Numbered from the stretch's first letter, positions 7,726 to 16,984 are shown. The stretch: 64,000 nucleotides of DNA from Alphaproteobacteria bacterium (GCA_028871055.1 JAGWON010000008.1:62001-126000); one strand, 5' to 3'. The notes: a model not told the origin generated them from the letters alone. Translations and numbers: made by a program.

Positions 7726-8469
7726 CTAGCGGCCGCCCGAGATGCCAAGGATCGCGCCTGAGACGTAGGACGCCTCGGACGACAGCAGCCACAGGATCGC
7801 GTTTGCCACCTCGTCCGGCCGGCCCGGGCGTTTCATGGGCGCGCCCGGAAGCAAGCGCGCCAACCGGCCAGCGGGATGGAGTTCGGTGTCGACAATGCCG
7901 GGGCTCACGGCATTGACGCGGATGCCCTCGGTGGCGACTTCTTGCGCGAGGCCGAAGGTGAATGTGTCGATCGCCGCCTTCGTCGCGGCGTAGGGCACCG
8001 TCTCGCCGGCGCCGCCGAGCCGCGCCAGGACCGACGAGACATTGACGATCGCGCCGCCGCCGCCGCCGTGCTTAGTCGACATGCGCTTCACCGCTTCGCG
8101 CGTGCACAGCATCGTGCCGATGACGTTGATGGCGAACAGCTCTTCGAGCGGCGCGGCCGCGGCTGCATCGAGCCGACCGAGGGGGCCCAGGATTCCGGCG
8201 TTGTTGACGAGGGCCGTGACGCGGCCAAGCGCCTGGTCGGTTTCGGCGAAAAGCCGCTCGACGTCTGATTCGTGCGCGACGTCGGCCGCGATCGCGACCG
8301 CCTTGCCGCCGGCCTTGACGATGCCCGCCACGACCGCGTCGGCGCGCGCGCGATTGCCCTTGTAATTGACGGCGACGGCATAGCCGTGACGCGCGGCGCC
8401 GGCAGCGACCGCCGCGCCGATGCCCCGGCTGCCGCCGGTGACGATCAGAACCTGCGATGATGCAATCAT
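7726..8469 (-). CDS. short-chain dehydrogenase/reductase
   Basis: A 247-residue classical SDR. Nucleotide-binding TGGSRGIG is at residues 11-18, NNAG at 89-92, and the catalytic set is S145/S146, Y160 and K164 (YAATK). The VNYKGN segment after beta-2 suggests NADP(H) preference. It resembles FabG or glucose 1-dehydrogenase-type enzymes, but the substrate cannot be deduced. AAAGGGAAAG precedes the ATG. It is convergent with the molybdoenzyme operon and divergent from mepA, so it is probably transcribed alone. Confidence 0.85.
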   Translation of the reverse strand: MIASSQVLIVTGGSRGIGAAVAAGAARHGYAVAVNYKGNRARADAVVAGIVKAGGKAVAIAADVAHESDVERLFAETDQALGRVTALVNNAGILGPLGRLDAAAAAPLEELFAINVIGTMLCTREAVKRMSTKHGGGGGAIVNVSSVLARLGGAGETVPYAATKAAIDTFTFGLAQEVATEGIRVNAVSPGIVDTELHPAGRLARLLPGAPMKRPGRPDEVANAILWLLSSEASYVSGAILGISGGR

Positions 8470-8523
8470 GGCTTTCCCTTTGCGCTTGCCGGACCGGCCA
8501 GACTATGCCCAACCTTTAAAGCC

Positions 8524-9378
8524 ATGATACGCACTGCGACGCTGAGTGCGACCGTGTTGATCGGGTTGCTGCTGAGCGTTCCAGTCAGGGCAGGGTCGTG
8601 GAGCGATCCGACGCTGATGCCGTCGCCGGGTCCGGCGCAGGTCATCGGCGCGCCGTGGAACGGATGCGTCGCCGGCGCGGCTTCGCTACCGTGGCAGGGG
8701 CCGGGATACGAGGTCCTTCGCTCGAGCGAGTATCGCTATTTCGGCCATCCGGCCACGGTCGGCTTCGTCGAACGGCTCGGCCGCCGCGCCCACGCTGCCG
8801 GCCTGCCGCTGTTCTATGTCGGCGACATGGCGCAGCCGCGCGGCGGGCCGATGTCGTCCAACCACGTCTCGCACGAGACCGGCGTCGACGTCGACATCTG
8901 GCTCACGCTCGATACCGTGCCGAATCTGCCGGACGCGGTACGCCAGACGCTCGAGCCGCCGGCGATGGTGCTGCCCGATCAGAGCGCGATCGATCCGGCG
9001 CGGTTCGGTCCGCGCCAGGTGACGCTGTTGCGCCTCGCGGCGGGCGATCCCGCGGTCGATCGCATCTTCGTCAATCCGGCGGTCAAGCGGGCGCTGTGCG
9101 AAGGCTTCGGCGGCGCGGGACGGGGTGACCGGACTTGGCTGCGGCGTGTGCGGCCGTGGTACGGCCACGAGGCGCACTTCCATGTCCGGCTCAAATGCCC
9201 GGCCGGCTCGCCACAATGCCGGAGCCAGCCGCCGGTGCCGCCGGGCGACGGCTGCGACCCCGCCATATTCGCTTGGTGGTCGCAGGAACTCAGCAAGCCG
9301 AAGCCGGCCGTGCCGCCGCCGCCGCGCGTCCCGCCGCCGTTGCCCGCCGCCTGCACCGCGCTCGTCCCGGCAAGGTAG
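8524..9378 (+). CDS. mepA: penicillin-insensitive murein endopeptidase MepA
   Basis: A 284-residue periplasmic LAS-type metallopeptidase that cleaves D-Ala-meso-DAP crosslinks in peptidoglycan. A signal peptide covers residues 1-23 (cleavage near VRA/GS). The zinc site is visible: H114 and H117 in SSNHVSHETGVDVD with D124, and H215/H218/H220 in GHEAHFHV. Length is close to the family norm of about 270. A proline-rich tail (residues 255-280) follows the catalytic domain. The 54-base gap to the divergent SDR must hold its promoter. Confidence 0.9.
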   Translation: MIRTATLSATVLIGLLLSVPVRAGSWSDPTLMPSPGPAQVIGAPWNGCVAGAASLPWQGPGYEVLRSSEYRYFGHPATVGFVERLGRRAHAAGLPLFYVGDMAQPRGGPMSSNHVSHETGVDVDIWLTLDTVPNLPDAVRQTLEPPAMVLPDQSAIDPARFGPRQVTLLRLAAGDPAVDRIFVNPAVKRALCEGFGGAGRGDRTWLRRVRPWYGHEAHFHVRLKCPAGSPQCRSQPPVPPGDGCDPAIFAWWSQELSKPKPAVPPPPRVPPPLPAACTALVPAR

Positions 9379-9486
9379 CCGACGCTTGCCGCGCCGCTGT
9401 CGGATGCCTTGACGCCGGTGTCGAGGATTCCGACGTCGGCACAAATAAATGTAAAGTAATGAATCAGAGACGTAAGACAACGGTGC

Positions 9487-9506
9487 GGTTTTTACAGGAA
9501 AAAACC
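9487..9506. promoter_or_regulatory. dyad upstream of the OmpA-family gene
   Basis: GGTTTTT, six bases, AAAAACC; a perfect 7-bp-arm dyad in a 150-base AT-rich stretch between mepA and the OmpA-family gene. It is 31 bases before a TATAAT at 9537-9542. An operator is possible; nothing identifies the regulator. Confidence 0.3.
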
Positions 9507-9513
9507 AAGTAAA

Positions 9514-9542
9514 CACTTGCCGTTTGGTGCGTTAACTATAAT
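9514..9542 (+). promoter_or_regulatory. candidate promoter of the OmpA-family gene
   Basis: A perfect -10 hexamer TATAAT at 9537-9542 lies 47 bases before the ATG. The -35 is weak: CACTTG at 9514-9519 gives a 17-base spacer, while TTGCCG at 9517-9522 would leave only 14. Confidence 0.4.
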
Positions 9543-9589
9543 AATGCCTATTGACGACCCATCTCAGACGTGCCGGTGAGGAGATCCCG

Positions 9590-10687
9590 ATGAATTTTGC
9601 TCGCGCCTCGGCCCTGGGCCTGATGCTCTGCGCGCTGGCGGGGCCGGCCTTCGCCCAAACCTTCGGCTCGCCCGGCACCGGCCCCAACGGTCCCTATCTG
9701 CGCGGCGAAGGCGGCTGGTCGCACATGAACGACATGACCGGTCATACCACGACCGGCACGATCTACACCTCGAAGCAGGACGAAGGCTTTGCCGTCGGCG
9801 GCGCGGCGGGCTGGAAGCTCGACCAGCTGCGGCTCGAGCTCGGCCTCGATTTCAGCAATTCCGGCATCAAGGAAATCGATCTCAACAACGTGCCCAGCGC
9901 ATCGGCGAGTGGCTCGGTCAAGAACACCAGCGGCATGGTTCGGGCGTTGTGGGATCTGCGCACCGGCACGCCGTTCGTGCCGTATATCGGCATCGGCGTC
10001 GGCGCGTCGCACGTCACGCTCGACAACGCGCGCTACAACGGCACCACGCTCAGCAATTCGTCCGACACCGTCTTCGCCTATGAGCCGATCGTCGGCGTCA
10101 ACTATCTGATCCTGCCTAATATCGCGCTCGGTCTCGAATACCGCTACTTCGCCACTGTCGATCCGTCGTTCAGCTATGCGCCAGGCGGCCGGCTGGGACT
10201 GAAGAACGAAAGCCACAACGTGCTCGCCAGCTTGACCTGGTATTTCGGCGTGCCGGAGCCGACGCCGGCGATGCAGCCGGGCCCGACGATCTATCAGCCG
10301 CAGCCCGAAGCCGGGCCGCCGGCCGTTCCGCCACCGGTGCCGCCGCCGCCGCCCGCACCGCTGGTCTATATCGTCTTCTTCAACCTCAACAGCGCGGCCC
10401 TGACGCCTGAGGGTCATCAAGTAGTCGCGCAGGCGGCAAGCGCGTTCCAGCAGAACGGCAAGGCCGAGATCAAGCTGACGGGTTATACCGATACGGCCGG
10501 CTCGCCGCGCCATAATCTCGCGCTGTCGCGGGTCCGCGCCGTCGCCGTGCGCGACGAACTCGTACGGCTCGGCGTGCCGGCGAGCGACATCGGCATCGCC
10601 TGGAAAGGCGAGGCCGATCTGCGCGTCCCGACGGCCAATGGCGTGCGCGAGCCGCAAAACCGGCGCGTCGAGATCGTGATTCCGTAG
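9590..10687 (+). CDS. OmpA-family outer membrane protein
   Basis: A 365-residue protein with a signal peptide (residues 1-21, cleavage near AFA/QT), an N-terminal eight-stranded beta-barrel-like region (about 25-225, with alternating patterns such as LGLEYRYFATV), a proline-rich linker (230-265, PPPVPPPPPAP) and a C-terminal OmpA peptidoglycan-binding domain (270-365). That domain holds the signature TGYTDTAG...RHNLALSRVRAV and ends NRRVEIVIP. It anchors the outer membrane to peptidoglycan. The ATG at 9590 is chosen because GAGGAG lies just upstream; an in-frame TTG at 9551 is ignored. A strong terminator follows, so it is a single-gene unit. Confidence 0.9.
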   Translation: MNFARASALGLMLCALAGPAFAQTFGSPGTGPNGPYLRGEGGWSHMNDMTGHTTTGTIYTSKQDEGFAVGGAAGWKLDQLRLELGLDFSNSGIKEIDLNNVPSASASGSVKNTSGMVRALWDLRTGTPFVPYIGIGVGASHVTLDNARYNGTTLSNSSDTVFAYEPIVGVNYLILPNIALGLEYRYFATVDPSFSYAPGGRLGLKNESHNVLASLTWYFGVPEPTPAMQPGPTIYQPQPEAGPPAVPPPVPPPPPAPLVYIVFFNLNSAALTPEGHQVVAQAASAFQQNGKAEIKLTGYTDTAGSPRHNLALSRVRAVAVRDELVRLGVPASDIGIAWKGEADLRVPTANGVREPQNRRVEIVIP

Positions 10688-10708
10688 ATCGCGCGGGGGG
10701 AGAAGGAA

Positions 10709-10740
10709 AGAAGGCCCGGCCCCACCGGGCCTTCTTTTTT
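10709..10740 (+). terminator. strong intrinsic terminator
   Basis: AGAAGGCCCGG, five-base loop CCCCA, CCGGGCCTTCT, then TTTTT. Perfect 11-bp stem followed by a T-run, 21 bases after the stop codon of the OmpA-family gene. Confidence 0.92.
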
Positions 10741-10776
10741 GCGCGCGGCAATCAATTCCTCCAGGCATGACCAACA

Positions 10777-10855
10777 GGATTGCTTTCGCCGCGCTTCGCA
10801 CTGCGTCGCAATGACGACCAAGTCACGTCATTGCGAGCCGAAAGCGAAGCAATCC
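10777..10855. repeat. dispersed palindromic repeat, GCGAAGCAATCC family
   Basis: Two inverted arms: GGATTGCTTTCGCC...GTCGCAATGACG and CGTCATTGCGAGCC...GCGAAGCAATCC. Relatives occur at 14001-14084 and 43742-43822. Short intergenic palindromes of this wording are common in alphaproteobacterial genomes. They fold as a long hairpin and code for nothing. Confidence 0.8.
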
Positions 10856-10921
10856 AGATCGTGACATCGCCGCGGTGGAAAATTTCGCCGGTCGTTCTAT
10901 GGTGTCGCCCCGCGAGGCACC

Positions 10922-11509
10922 ATGACCATCCCGTTCGCGCAGCCGTTCCACGAATTCGCGCGCCTGTTCGCCGAGGCCAAGGCCAAGGAGCCGTCGGAGC
11001 CCGAGGCGGCGACGCTGGCGACGTCGACGCGCGACGGCCACCCGTCGACGCGCGTGGTGCTGATCAAGGAAGCGAACGAGCGCGGCTTCGTCTTCTATAC
11101 CAATCTCGAAAGCCGCAAGGCGCGCGAGCTCGCGGTCAATCCGCGCGCGGCGCTGCTCTTTCATTGGAAGTCGCTGGCGCGCCAGGTCCGCATCGAAGGG
11201 CCGACCGCGCCGGTGTCGCCGGAACAGGCTGACGCCTATTTCGCCTCGCGTCCGCGCGAAAGCCAACTCGCCGCCTGGGCCTCGCGCCAGTCGCATGCGG
11301 TTGAAAGCCGCAGCGCGCTCGAGGCGCGCTTTCGCGACGCCGCGGCCCGGTTCGCCGGCCGGAAAGTGCCGCGGCCGGAATTCTGGTCGGGTTACCGGCT
11401 GGTGCCGGACTATTTCGAGTTCTGGACCTTCCGCCCGCATCGGCTGCATGATCGCGAGGCCTATATTCGCGACGGCGAGGGTTGGCGCGGCGAGAGGCTG
11501 TTCCCATGA
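10922..11509 (+). CDS. pdxH: pyridoxamine 5'-phosphate oxidase
   Basis: A 195-residue FMN enzyme that oxidises pyridoxine or pyridoxamine 5'-phosphate to pyridoxal 5'-phosphate in the last step of vitamin B6 synthesis and salvage. Visible family motifs: RVVLIKEANERGFVFYTNLE (residues 41-60), SRKARELAVNPRAALLFHW, RQVRIEG, and the C-terminal RPHRLHDRE...W-R-G-ERLFP end that completes the active site. Length is at the family norm. It overlaps the following cation exporter gene by 4 bases (ATGA), so the two form an operon. Confidence 0.95.
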   Translation: MTIPFAQPFHEFARLFAEAKAKEPSEPEAATLATSTRDGHPSTRVVLIKEANERGFVFYTNLESRKARELAVNPRAALLFHWKSLARQVRIEGPTAPVSPEQADAYFASRPRESQLAAWASRQSHAVESRSALEARFRDAAARFAGRKVPRPEFWSGYRLVPDYFEFWTFRPHRLHDREAYIRDGEGWRGERLFP

Positions 11510-12432
11510 GCGAGGCGATTCCGCGGGGGGAATCGATACAGCGCGTCGGCGTGCTGATGCGCCGGGCGACCTATGCGTCGATCGCCGTCGCCGGCCTTCT
11601 GGTGGCGGTCAAGCTCGGCGCCTGGATCGAGACCAATTCCGTCAGCCTGCTGTCGAGCCTCATCGATTCTCTGCTCGACGGCGCGGCGTCGCTGGCGAAC
11701 CTGGTCGCCGTGCGCCAGGCGCTAGTGCCGCCCGATCGCGAGCATCGCTTCGGTCACGGCAAGGCGGAGCCGCTGGCGAGCCTCGGCCAGGCCGCGTTCA
11801 TCGCCGGCTCGGCGGTGCTGCTGCTGATCGAGGCGATCCAGCACCTGATCCATCCGCGGCCGATCACCAACACTCGGGCCGGCCTCGCGGTGATGATCTT
11901 CGCCGTCGCGGTGACGCTGGTGCTCGTGCTTTATCAGCGCTCGGTCGTCAAGCGCACCGGCTCGCTGGTGATCAGCGTCGACGCGTTCCACTACCGCGCC
12001 GATCTGGTGCTCAACGTCGCGGTGATCGCCGCGCTGCTGCTGACGGTCCAGCTCCACTACGTCCTGATCGACCCGATTTTCGGCGGCGCCATCGCGCTGT
12101 GGATCATCTGGGGCGCTTGGCAGGTCGCGAACAGGGCGGTCGTCCAGCTCATGGACCGCGAGCTTCCCGATGTCGAGCGCGAGCGCATCCGCGCCATTGC
12201 GCTGGCGCATCCCGAGGTGCGCGCCGTGCACGACATGAAGACGCGCGCCGCCGGACCGATCTCGTTCATTCAGATCCATCTCGAGATGGACGGCAGCCTG
12301 CCGCTGACCCAGGCGCATCGCATCGCCGACGAGGTCGAGGCCAGCATCCTGGCGATCTATCCGCGGTCCGAGGTGATCATCCACGAGGATCCCGCCGGCA
12401 TCAACGAGCCGCGCGCCGCCTATACGCATTAG
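11506..12432 (+). CDS. CDF-family divalent cation efflux protein (FieF-like)
   Basis: A 308-residue inner-membrane cation/proton antiporter. It has six hydrophobic segments in residues 20-190 and a cytoplasmic ferredoxin-like C-terminal domain (about 200-300). The transport site of the CDF family is present: D54 and D58 in SLIDSLLDG of helix II, and H162 and D166 in FHYRAD of helix V. The HxxxD form in helix V is typical of Zn/Fe/Cd transporters such as FieF rather than Mn-type DxxxD members. GAGAGG precedes the ATG at 11506, which overlaps the pdxH stop codon. Confidence 0.9.
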   Translation: MSEAIPRGESIQRVGVLMRRATYASIAVAGLLVAVKLGAWIETNSVSLLSSLIDSLLDGAASLANLVAVRQALVPPDREHRFGHGKAEPLASLGQAAFIAGSAVLLLIEAIQHLIHPRPITNTRAGLAVMIFAVAVTLVLVLYQRSVVKRTGSLVISVDAFHYRADLVLNVAVIAALLLTVQLHYVLIDPIFGGAIALWIIWGAWQVANRAVVQLMDRELPDVERERIRAIALAHPEVRAVHDMKTRAAGPISFIQIHLEMDGSLPLTQAHRIADEVEASILAIYPRSEVIIHEDPAGINEPRAAYTH

Positions 12433-12459
12433 GAATCTTGCCGATACAGCCCTTAGCAT

Positions 12460-12557
12460 CGTCATTCCCGCGAACGCGGAAATCCAGGGCAAGCGACGTA
12501 CACTTGTCCTGGGCCCCCGCTCCCCGCCTGCGCGGGGACAAGCTTCGCGGGGACGAC
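12460..12557. repeat. dispersed palindromic repeat, CGTCATTCCCGCG family
   Basis: Starts CGTCATTCCCGCGAACGCGG, passes AATCCAGG, and ends in GCGGGGACAAGCTTCGCGGGGACGAC. It lies between a cation exporter gene and an SDR gene. A second member is at 42186-42290. Elements with this wording are widespread intergenic palindromes in alphaproteobacteria. Confidence 0.8.
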
Positions 12558-12605
12558 GCAAGGGTGTCGCTTTCTTTTAATCCGCCGTCACCCTAAGCTT
12601 CGCGC

Positions 12606-13346
12606 ATGAACACCGAGCGCAAGACCATCCTGCTCACCGGCGCGAGTCGCGGCATCGGCCACGCCACGGTGAAGCGCTTCAGCGACGCCGGCTGGCGCGT
12701 CATCACGTCGTCGCGCGACCCGGTGCCGCCGGAATGCAAGCGCGATCCGAACTGGACGCAGCACATCACCGCCGACCTGTCGCAGACCCAGGCGGTCGAG
12801 GGCTTCGTCGGCGCCGCGCTGCAGGAGCTGGGCGACGCGCCGCTCCACGCGCTGGTCAACAACGCCGGCGTCTCGCCCAAGACGCCGTTCAAGGAGCGGC
12901 TCGGTTGCTTGAACGGCGATCTCGGCGAATGGCGCCAGGTGTTTCAGCTCAATTTCTTCACGCCGGTGATGCTGGCGCGCGGCCTCGCCGGCCCGCTGAG
13001 CAAGGGGAAGGGCACGATCGTCAACGTCACCTCGATCGCCGGCCACGCCGTCCATCCCTTCGCCGGCTCGGCCTATTCGACGTCGAAGGCGGCGCTGTCG
13101 GCGCTGACGCGCGAGATGGCGGTGGAGTTTGCCGAGCTCGGCATCCGCGTCAACGCGGTGGCGCCGGGCGAGATCGTGACCGCGATGCTGTCGCCCGAGA
13201 CCGAGGTGCTGCTGCCGCGCATCCCGCTGCACCGGCTCGGCACGCCGGAGGATGTCGCTGCGACGATCTTCTATCTGTGCTCGTCGGAATCGGCCTACGT
13301 CACCGGCACCGAGATTTTCGTCACCGGCGGGCAGCATTTGTATTGA
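12606..13346 (+). CDS. short-chain dehydrogenase/reductase
   Basis: A 246-residue classical SDR with TGASRGIG at residues 11-18, NNAG at 85-88, and catalytic S143, Y157 and K161 (YSTSK). The PGEIVTAML segment and the C-terminal YVTGTEIFVTGGQHLY are typical of FabG-like oxidoreductases. No strong ribosome site precedes the ATG, which leaves the start slightly uncertain. Substrate unknown. It is convergent with the regulator gene that follows. Confidence 0.85.
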   Translation: MNTERKTILLTGASRGIGHATVKRFSDAGWRVITSSRDPVPPECKRDPNWTQHITADLSQTQAVEGFVGAALQELGDAPLHALVNNAGVSPKTPFKERLGCLNGDLGEWRQVFQLNFFTPVMLARGLAGPLSKGKGTIVNVTSIAGHAVHPFAGSAYSTSKAALSALTREMAVEFAELGIRVNAVAPGEIVTAMLSPETEVLLPRIPLHRLGTPEDVAATIFYLCSSESAYVTGTEIFVTGGQHLY

Positions 13347-13369
13347 GCGCCAGAATGGCGGCGTCACGT

Positions 13370-13924
13370 TCAGCCGCGCAGCCGCGCCAGCTTGCCCTCG
13401 AGCTGGGCGATGTCGGCGTCGAGCCAGTCAAGATAGGACGACGGCGCGCCGGCATCGGTCTTGCGCAGCTCGGCGAGGCGCGCGATTTCGCCCTCGACGG
13501 TTTCGCCGATATGCGCGACCTGCGCTTCGCGCTCGGGCGGGTCAAGATGGTGCAGGAAGCGCAGCTTCAAGAGGACGGCAAGCCGAGTGAGGTCACCGAG
13601 CGGTGGCTTGAGCCGCGCCTGGAGCAACGTCGCGAGGGTGGCGCGGCCAGCCGGCGTCAGGGTCAGCACCGCGTTGTCGGCCATGCCCTTGCCCGCGCTC
13701 GCCGACGCCAGGCCCTCGACGATCAGCGCCTCGAGCGACGTGCCCATCATGTCGAGCGACGGCGCCGCGATCCGGCCGGTGAACTGGCGGATCTGGCCGG
13801 CGAGGTCGCCGTAGCGGCGCGGGCCTTCGGCGAGAAAGCCGAGCGCCGCCAGCTTGATGGCCTCGGCGGGAATCAGGGGTTCGCGGAACACGGCCGCGAT
13901 TTTAGCGCAAAATCGGGTCCGCAT
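13370..13924 (-). CDS. PadR-like transcriptional regulator
   Basis: About 184 residues. The N-terminal half fits a winged helix (EAIKLAALGFLAEGPRRYGDLAGQIRQF...LEALIVEGLAS...LTLTPAGRATLATLL), followed by a helical C-terminal part with repeated leucines and acidic residues (GETVEGEIARLAELRKT...YLDWLDADIAQLEGKLARL), as in PadR proteins with a Vir_act_alpha_C dimerisation helix. The ATG at 13924 is used; an ATG seven codons upstream is equally possible. Targets unknown. Confidence 0.7.
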   Translation of the reverse strand: MRTRFCAKIAAVFREPLIPAEAIKLAALGFLAEGPRRYGDLAGQIRQFTGRIAAPSLDMMGTSLEALIVEGLASASAGKGMADNAVLTLTPAGRATLATLLQARLKPPLGDLTRLAVLLKLRFLHHLDPPEREAQVAHIGETVEGEIARLAELRKTDAGAPSSYLDWLDADIAQLEGKLARLRG

Positions 13925-14000
13925 GCCGCATGGCTTCACCGGCATTGCAACGCTGCACGGAGTGCGGCGGAGGCACCGATGGCGGGGGATTCGGAGGCAA

Positions 14001-14084
14001 GTCGTTGCGACGAACGCAGCGACGAAGCGATCCCGTCAACGTCGAACGGCGCCTGGCTTGCTTCGCTGCGCTCGCAATGACGGG
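14001..14084. repeat. dispersed palindromic repeat, GCGAAGCAATCC family
   Basis: Inverted arms CGTTGCGACGAACGCAGCGACGAAGCGATC and TTGCTTCGCTGCGCTCGCAATGACG, about 20 bases apart. It is a degenerate member of the family at 10777-10855. It fills most of the gap between the PadR-like gene and hemA. Confidence 0.75.
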
Positions 14085-14125
14085 TTCGCTGGAGAACGAA
14101 AGGAGGGGCAAGGCCCCGTCCGGCC

Positions 14126-15331
14126 TCAGGCGACGCGGCGGATCGGCAGGCGCGACCAGACGTCGGAGAGCGCCGCGACCAGAGTCTCGATGTCCTGGTC
14201 GGAATGGAGCGGCGTCGGCGTGAAGCGCAAACGCTCGCTGCCGCGCGGCACGGTCGGATAGTTGATCGGCTGGACGTAGATGCGATGGCGCTCGAGCAGG
14301 TCGTCCGACGCCTCCTTGCACAGCCGCGCATCGCCGACCAGCACCGGCACGATATGACTCTCGCTCGGCATCACCGGCAGCTTCGCCGCGGCGAGCCGCT
14401 GCTTGAGCCGCGCGGCACGCTCCTGATGGCGGTGGCGCAGCTCGGTGGCGCCCTTGACGTAGCGGATACTGGCGGCGGCGCCGGCGGCGATCGCCGGCGG
14501 TAGCGAGGTGGTGAAGATGAAGCCCGGCGCGTAGCTGCGCAGGAAATCGACCAACGCGGCCGATGCCGCGACATAGCCGCCCATCAAGCCGAAGGCCTTG
14601 GCCAGCGTGCCCTGGATCAGGTCGACGCGGTCCATGACGCCGTCGCGCTCGGCGACGCCGGCGCCGCGTTCGCCGTAGAGGCCGACGGCGTGCACCTCGT
14701 CGAGATAGGTCATCGCGCCGTAGCGGTGCGCGACGTCGCAAATCTCGCCAATGGGCGCGATGTCGCCGTCCATCGAATAGACCGACTCGAACGCCACCAG
14801 CTTGGCCCGCGAAGCGTCCGCCGCCTTCAACAGCCGTTCGAGATCGGCCGGATCGTTGTGCTTGAAGATGTGTTTTTCGGCGCCGCTATGGCGGATGCCC
14901 TGGATCATCGAGGCGTGGTTGAGCGCGTCGGAGAAGACGATGCAGCCCGGCAGCTGCGAGCCCAGCGTCGCCAATGCCGCCTCGTTGGCGACGTAGCCCG
15001 AGGTGAAGGCGAGCGCCGCCGGCTTGCAGTGGAGATCGGCGAGTTCGCGCTCGAGCGCGACGTGGTAATGCGTGGTGCCCGAGATGTTGCGCGTGCCGCC
15101 GGCGCCGGCGCCGGTCGTGTCGATGGCCTGGCGCATCGCCGCCAGCACGTCGGGATGCTGGCCCATGCCGAGATAGTCGTTCGAGCACCACACGGTGATC
15201 TCGCCGCCGCGCGCGTGATCGTGGGCGCGCGGAAAGGCGCCCGCCCGGCGCGCGATGTCGGTGAACACCCGGTAGCGGCCTTCGGCCTTCAAGGCATCGA
15301 GCCGCGTCTTGAAGAAAGTCTCGAAATCCAT
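14126..15331 (-). CDS. hemA: 5-aminolevulinate synthase
   Basis: A 401-residue PLP enzyme of the alpha-oxoamine synthase family that condenses glycine and succinyl-CoA to 5-aminolevulinate, the first step of tetrapyrrole synthesis in alphaproteobacteria. The N-terminus [30 protein letters not shown] (51-60), [12 protein letters not shown] (79-90), D211 in [11 protein letters not shown] and the PLP lysine K245 in GTLAKAFG are all present. Length is at the family norm. A sigma-70-like promoter lies at 15366-15394. Its presence is strong evidence for an alphaproteobacterial host. Confidence 0.96.
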   Translation of the reverse strand: MDFETFFKTRLDALKAEGRYRVFTDIARRAGAFPRAHDHARGGEITVWCSNDYLGMGQHPDVLAAMRQAIDTTGAGAGGTRNISGTTHYHVALERELADLHCKPAALAFTSGYVANEAALATLGSQLPGCIVFSDALNHASMIQGIRHSGAEKHIFKHNDPADLERLLKAADASRAKLVAFESVYSMDGDIAPIGEICDVAHRYGAMTYLDEVHAVGLYGERGAGVAERDGVMDRVDLIQGTLAKAFGLMGGYVAASAALVDFLRSYAPGFIFTTSLPPAIAAGAAASIRYVKGATELRHRHQERAARLKQRLAAAKLPVMPSESHIVPVLVGDARLCKEASDDLLERHRIYVQPINYPTVPRGSERLRFTPTPLHSDQDIETLVAALSDVWSRLPIRRVA

Positions 15332-15365
15332 GTCGGGGAGAACCCTTCCGTGGAACTATTGAACG

Positions 15366-15394
15366 ATTATAACCGCTTACGACTATCGCGTCAG
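15366..15394 (-). promoter_or_regulatory. candidate hemA promoter
   Basis: On the minus strand, CTGACG (15394-15389), a 17-base spacer and TATAAT (15371-15366), 35 bases upstream of the hemA ATG. Perfect -10, four of six matches at -35. It overlaps the 3' end of the upstream aminotransferase gene. Confidence 0.55.
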
Positions 15395-16785
15395 GCCCGC
15401 AATGAGGCCGGTTGTCGCGGCAAAAGCCGCGCCGTCGTGTCGTCGAGGGCCTTGCCGAAGCGGTCGAGCATCTCGTCGATCTCCGATTCCGTGATTACCA
15501 GCGGCGGGGAAAACGCCTGAGTATCGCCGATCTGACGCAGGATCAGACCGTGCTTGTACATTTCTGCCGTGAGGATGCTGCCGGCGCCTTGATCTGCATC
15601 AAACGGCGTCTTTTTCGCCTTGTCCTTGACCAGTTCGACCCCCGCCACCAGGCCGATGCCGCGCACCTCGCCGACCAGGGGGTGGTCGGCGAAGCGCCGG
15701 CGCAAGCCGTCCTGGAGGCGCGGCGCAACCTTCTGGATATGCGCGAGGATGTTGCGCTCCTCGTAGATCTTGAGCGCCTCGATCGCCACCGCGCAGCACA
15801 CCGGATGGCCGGAATAGGTGTTGCCGTGGGCGAAGATGCCGATCCGGTCGCTCTCGTCGGCGAGCACCTGGTAGATCGCGTCGCTGACGACGGTCGCCGA
15901 GATCGGCAGATAGGCCGAGGACAGCGCCTTGGCGACGGTGATGATGTCGGGCTTCAGGTCGAAGGTCTCGGTGCCGAACATCTTGCCGGTACGGCCGAAT
16001 CCCGTAATGACTTCGTCCGCAATAAACAGCACGTCGTATTTCGTCAGCACCTTCTGGATCTTCTCGTAATAGGTCCGCGGCGGCACAATGACGCCGCCGG
16101 CACCCATCACCGGCTCGGCGATGAAGGCCGCGACCGTGTCGGGGTCCTCGCGCTGGATCATCAGCTCGAGATTCTCGGCCAGCCGCGTGGCGAAATCCTC
16201 CTCGCTCTCGCCCGGATGGGCGAAGCGGTAGTGGTGCGGGCAATCGGCGTGGCGGATGCCGGCGATCGGCAGGTCGAACGAGCGATGGTTGTTGGGCAGG
16301 CCGCTGAGGCTCGCGGTCGCCACGGTGACGCCGTGATAGCCCTTCAGGCGCGCGATGATCTTCTTCTTGCGCGGGCGGCCGCGCGCGTTGTTGTAGTACC
16401 AGACGATCTTGACGGCGGTGTCGTTGGCCTCGGACCCCGAGTTGTTGAAGAAGGCGTGCGACATCTTCACCGGCATCATGGCGAGGAGCCGTTCGGCGAG
16501 CTCGCCGACCACCTCGTGCGACTTGTGATGGAACGAGTGATAGAAGCTGAGCTTGCGCATCTGCCGCGCGGCGGCCTCGACTAGGCGCTCCTCGCCGAAG
16601 CCGAGCGCGGCGCACCACAGCCCGGCACAGCCCTCGAGGTACTCCTTGCCGGCCTCGTCCTTGACCCAGACGCCCTTGCCTTCGGTCACCAGCAGCTCGC
16701 CTTGGCGTTCCAGCCGGCGATGGTTGGCGTAGGGATGGAGATGGAAGGCGATATCGCGGCTGGCGGCCGAATTGCCTCGCGGCAT
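15391..16785 (-). CDS. class III aminotransferase (omega-amino acid/pyruvate type)
   Basis: A 464-residue PLP enzyme of the acetylornithine/omega-aminotransferase class. NNSGSEANDTA (114-124), D257 in FIADEVITGFGRTG and the PLP lysine K286 in ITVAKALSSAYLP are visible. The N-terminal FHLHPYANHRRLE and G-L-W-C-A-A-L-G features resemble aspartate aminotransferase-family omega-amine:pyruvate transaminases; polyamines or beta-alanine are possible substrates. The ATG at 16785 is chosen because AAGGA lies just upstream; the frame is open for another 73 codons but that part is low-complexity and unlike the family. Confidence 0.88.
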   Translation of the reverse strand: MPRGNSAASRDIAFHLHPYANHRRLERQGELLVTEGKGVWVKDEAGKEYLEGCAGLWCAALGFGEERLVEAAARQMRKLSFYHSFHHKSHEVVGELAERLLAMMPVKMSHAFFNNSGSEANDTAVKIVWYYNNARGRPRKKKIIARLKGYHGVTVATASLSGLPNNHRSFDLPIAGIRHADCPHHYRFAHPGESEEDFATRLAENLELMIQREDPDTVAAFIAEPVMGAGGVIVPPRTYYEKIQKVLTKYDVLFIADEVITGFGRTGKMFGTETFDLKPDIITVAKALSSAYLPISATVVSDAIYQVLADESDRIGIFAHGNTYSGHPVCCAVAIEALKIYEERNILAHIQKVAPRLQDGLRRRFADHPLVGEVRGIGLVAGVELVKDKAKKTPFDADQGAGSILTAEMYKHGLILRQIGDTQAFSPPLVITESEIDEMLDRFGKALDDTTARLLPRQPASLRA

Positions 16786-16984
16786 GACGGAATCCTTCGA
16801 GCGCTGGCGGGTGGCGGCGCAGCTACTATCCGCCGCGGCGGTGGCCGGCGTCAAATCCGGCCGCCAGTTGGCCTGCGACGAGCGACTCGCGGATTCACCG
16901 CCTGCGGCATCCCGTCGCAGGGGGCGCCGCAAGGCTTTCATTTGCGGCGGCAATTTCTCCGTGTCAGGGAATGTGTCCCGCGAG

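Noticed and set aside
15589-15602. A third perfect FNR-type box, TTGATCTGCATCAA
   Set aside because: It lies inside the aminotransferase coding sequence, where the bases are explained by ordinary codons (D-A-D-Q-G), and no promoter is near.
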